DNA of 8,926 nucleotides from JBIKWN01 sp044376365 (GTDB lineage Bacteria; Bdellovibrionota_C; UBA2361; JBIKWN01), in assembly GCA_044376365.1 (NCBI GenBank), contig JBILLA010000102.1:1-8926 (forward strand), read 5' to 3'. The notes beneath the pieces are model-generated. The model was not told where the DNA came from, did not search any database, and saw only the letters and a list, made by a program, of their open reading frames with translations. Each line of letters starts with the position of its first letter. Position 1 is the first letter of the stretch. The position numbers and the translations under genes were made by a program. Positions 7,600-8,926 of this stretch are shown piece by piece.

Positions 7600-8826
7600 G
7601 TGAAAAAAATACTGTTTCTCGCCCCACAACCCTTCTTTCAAGAGCGCGGCACACCGATTGCCGTTCGTATGGCTGTGGAAACACTTGGGCAGAGTGGTTC
7701 TTATGATGTAACATTGCTTACCTATCATGAGGGCTTTGATGTCACGCTGCCCGGCGTTACCCACCTGCGTATGTGGGCTCCTCGGTGGTTGTATGGCATT
7801 CGTCCAGGCATCTCTATTAAAAAGCTTATTGCAGATCTGTTCTTTTTTATTGCATCACTGCGACTGCTTGCCTTTGGTCGGTTCGATTTTATTCATGCTG
7901 TTGAAGAATCTGTCTATATAGCACTGCCATTTTCAGTGATCCGAAAAATCCCCCTAGTCTATGATATGGATTCTTCAATTCCTGAACAGCTCACTGAAAG
8001 CTGGTGGCTGCTGCGACCACTGCGCGCTTTGTTCAGTACTCTTGAGCGGTGTGCCATCAAGTACAGCGTTGGTGTGTTAGCCATTTGTGAAGCTCTTAAA
8101 AATATCGCACTGCAAGCTGGCGGTACCAATATCAGTCTCCTCTATGATGTAAGCTTGCTGAACGAACAACAGGAAACAACAAAAGAAGTTCTGCGAGATA
8201 CGATACATAAAGATGCTGCAACTCCAGTGGTGCTCTATATCGGCAACCTTGAAGGCTATCAGGGCATAACGCTGCTTATAGAGAGCTTTCAAAAACTGCT
8301 GACTAAAGAAAAAGCTACTGCTTCAAAAGTGACAACTCCTCATTTAGTTATTCTTGGAGGTTCCGAGCGACACATCGAATACTATACCAACCTTGCTCGC
8401 AAGCTTGGCATCGAAACCCATGTCTCACTCCTTGGCCCACGTCCCGTTACAATGCTTGGCTCCTACTTACAGCAAGCATCATTGCTCGTCTCGCCGCGAA
8501 CCAAGGGCAACAATACACCGATGAAGATCTACTCATACATTGATACAGGCATCCCTATGGTTGCGACCAATTTGCCAACCCATACGCAAGTCGTCACCAC
8601 TCGTGAAGCATTTCTTGCAGAGCCTGATGCAGAGCATTTTGCTGAAGAACTCTTTGCTGCGCTTCATAATCCCGTTGATGCAACTGCTCGAGCCGCAGCC
8701 GCACAAGCACTCGTTGAGCAGCGCTACAATCGCAAAATATTTACAAAGACACTGATTGGCTTTTATCACTCACTTGAGGCTCAACAACCTGAGCCGATAC
8801 ATCCAACTGATGCAGCTACTTTATGA
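7600..8826 (+). CDS. Glycosyltransferase family 4 protein (GT-B fold)
   Basis: This 408-residue enzyme probably moves a sugar from a nucleotide donor to a lipid-linked or surface glycan; the substrate is unknown. The N-terminal acceptor domain opens with KKILFLAP and the QPFFQERGTP loop (10-19), which is typical of this group. A hydrophobic, possibly membrane-associating stretch is at about 80-92, and HAVEES is at 99-104. The C-terminal donor domain starts near 210 (VVLYIGNLEG), with LVILGGSERH at about 249-258 and the nucleotide-sugar loop NNTPMKIYSYIDTGIP at about 303-318. Ser312 stands where many GT4 enzymes have the second Glu of the EX7E motif. I start at GTG 7600 because homology-like sequence begins there. 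AGGA (7581-7584) is 15 bases upstream, which is long. The frame stays open back to ATG 7528 and ATG 7507, giving a basic extension of 24 or 31 residues. The gene diverges from fumarylacetoacetase, and its stop overlaps the convergent gene. Confidence 0.85.
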   Translation: MKKILFLAPQPFFQERGTPIAVRMAVETLGQSGSYDVTLLTYHEGFDVTLPGVTHLRMWAPRWLYGIRPGISIKKLIADLFFFIASLRLLAFGRFDFIHAVEESVYIALPFSVIRKIPLVYDMDSSIPEQLTESWWLLRPLRALFSTLERCAIKYSVGVLAICEALKNIALQAGGTNISLLYDVSLLNEQQETTKEVLRDTIHKDAATPVVLYIGNLEGYQGITLLIESFQKLLTKEKATASKVTTPHLVILGGSERHIEYYTNLARKLGIETHVSLLGPRPVTMLGSYLQQASLLVSPRTKGNNTPMKIYSYIDTGIPMVATNLPTHTQVVTTREAFLAEPDAEHFAEELFAALHNPVDATARAAAAQALVEQRYNRKIFTKTLIGFYHSLEAQQPEPIHPTDAATL

Positions 8827-8926
8827 CGATACCGAGCGTTTAGTTGATGCATGCACATGCCCTGCCGCAGTTAAGATCTCACGCACCTGGGCTGTCACAT
8901 CTTCAGCGTTCATGCCATATCGTGCT
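8821..8926 (-). CDS. C-terminal fragment of an unidentified convergent protein
   Basis: An open minus-strand frame of 34 codons enters from the right edge and ends in TAA at 8823-8821. It contains RYGMNAEDVTAQVREIL followed by a polar tail ending KRSVSS. The middle looks like an amphipathic C-terminal helix and the end like a disordered tail. The other two minus-strand frames in this stretch have stops within the first few codons. I do not recognise the family. The fragment is short enough that it could be a chance open frame. Support comes from the protein-like composition and from the otherwise empty space after the glycosyltransferase. Its stop overlaps the glycosyltransferase stop by 6 bp in a convergent arrangement. 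Confidence 0.45.
   Translation of the reverse strand, partial: ARYGMNAEDVTAQVREILTAAGHVHASTKRSVSS

Noticed and set aside
8847..8860. Inverted repeat GCATG-CA-CATGC near the right edge
   Set aside because: The loop is 2 bases and it falls within a likely coding frame, with no T-run; it is most likely chance.

Overview
The window reads as ordinary bacterial chromosome: densely packed, moderate GC, with no insertion sequence, CRISPR array, tRNA or rRNA visible. It encodes an SMC-type condensin, which rules out the enterobacterial MukB lineage. It also carries a complete polyamine importer operon and a fumarylacetoacetase of the aerobic phenylalanine/tyrosine route. The style of the SMC head (GPNGCGKSN Walker A, 'RRLYRSGESE' block) would fit a Bdellovibrionota or other former 'delta-proteobacterial' lineage. 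That placement is a weak impression from motif style, not a demonstrated assignment.

Layout. Positions 1-7508 are one minus-strand run, read right to left: fumarylacetoacetase (7508-6159), a 110-bp AT-rich gap, smc (6048-2683), then after only 20 bp potA (2662-1673), potB (1676-825), potC (828-46), and the first codons of a gene in the potD position (49 to beyond base 1). The four pot genes overlap one another by 4 bp (GTGA, ATGA, ATGA), so their translation is very likely coupled. The transporter may be co-transcribed with smc. To the right, a family-4 glycosyltransferase is transcribed divergently on the plus strand (7600-8826). Its stop codon overlaps that of a convergent minus-strand gene, of which only the C-terminal 34 codons are in the window.

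Functions. PotA energises the PotB/PotC channel, which takes polyamine from a periplasmic or lipid-anchored PotD-type binding protein. Smc organises and segregates the chromosome. Fumarylacetoacetase makes fumarate and acetoacetate in the last step of tyrosine breakdown. The glycosyltransferase probably acts in surface polysaccharide or glycolipid synthesis.

Points worth a second look. The Smc protein has an acidic insertion of about 90 residues inside its N-terminal ATPase head, a hinge that lacks the usual glycine-rich motif, and apparently short coiled-coil arms. The fumarylacetoacetase gene has a good sigma70-like promoter so close to its ATG that the mRNA may be leaderless. I found no sign of a wholly new multi-gene system. 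The unusual Smc is the most distinctive element.
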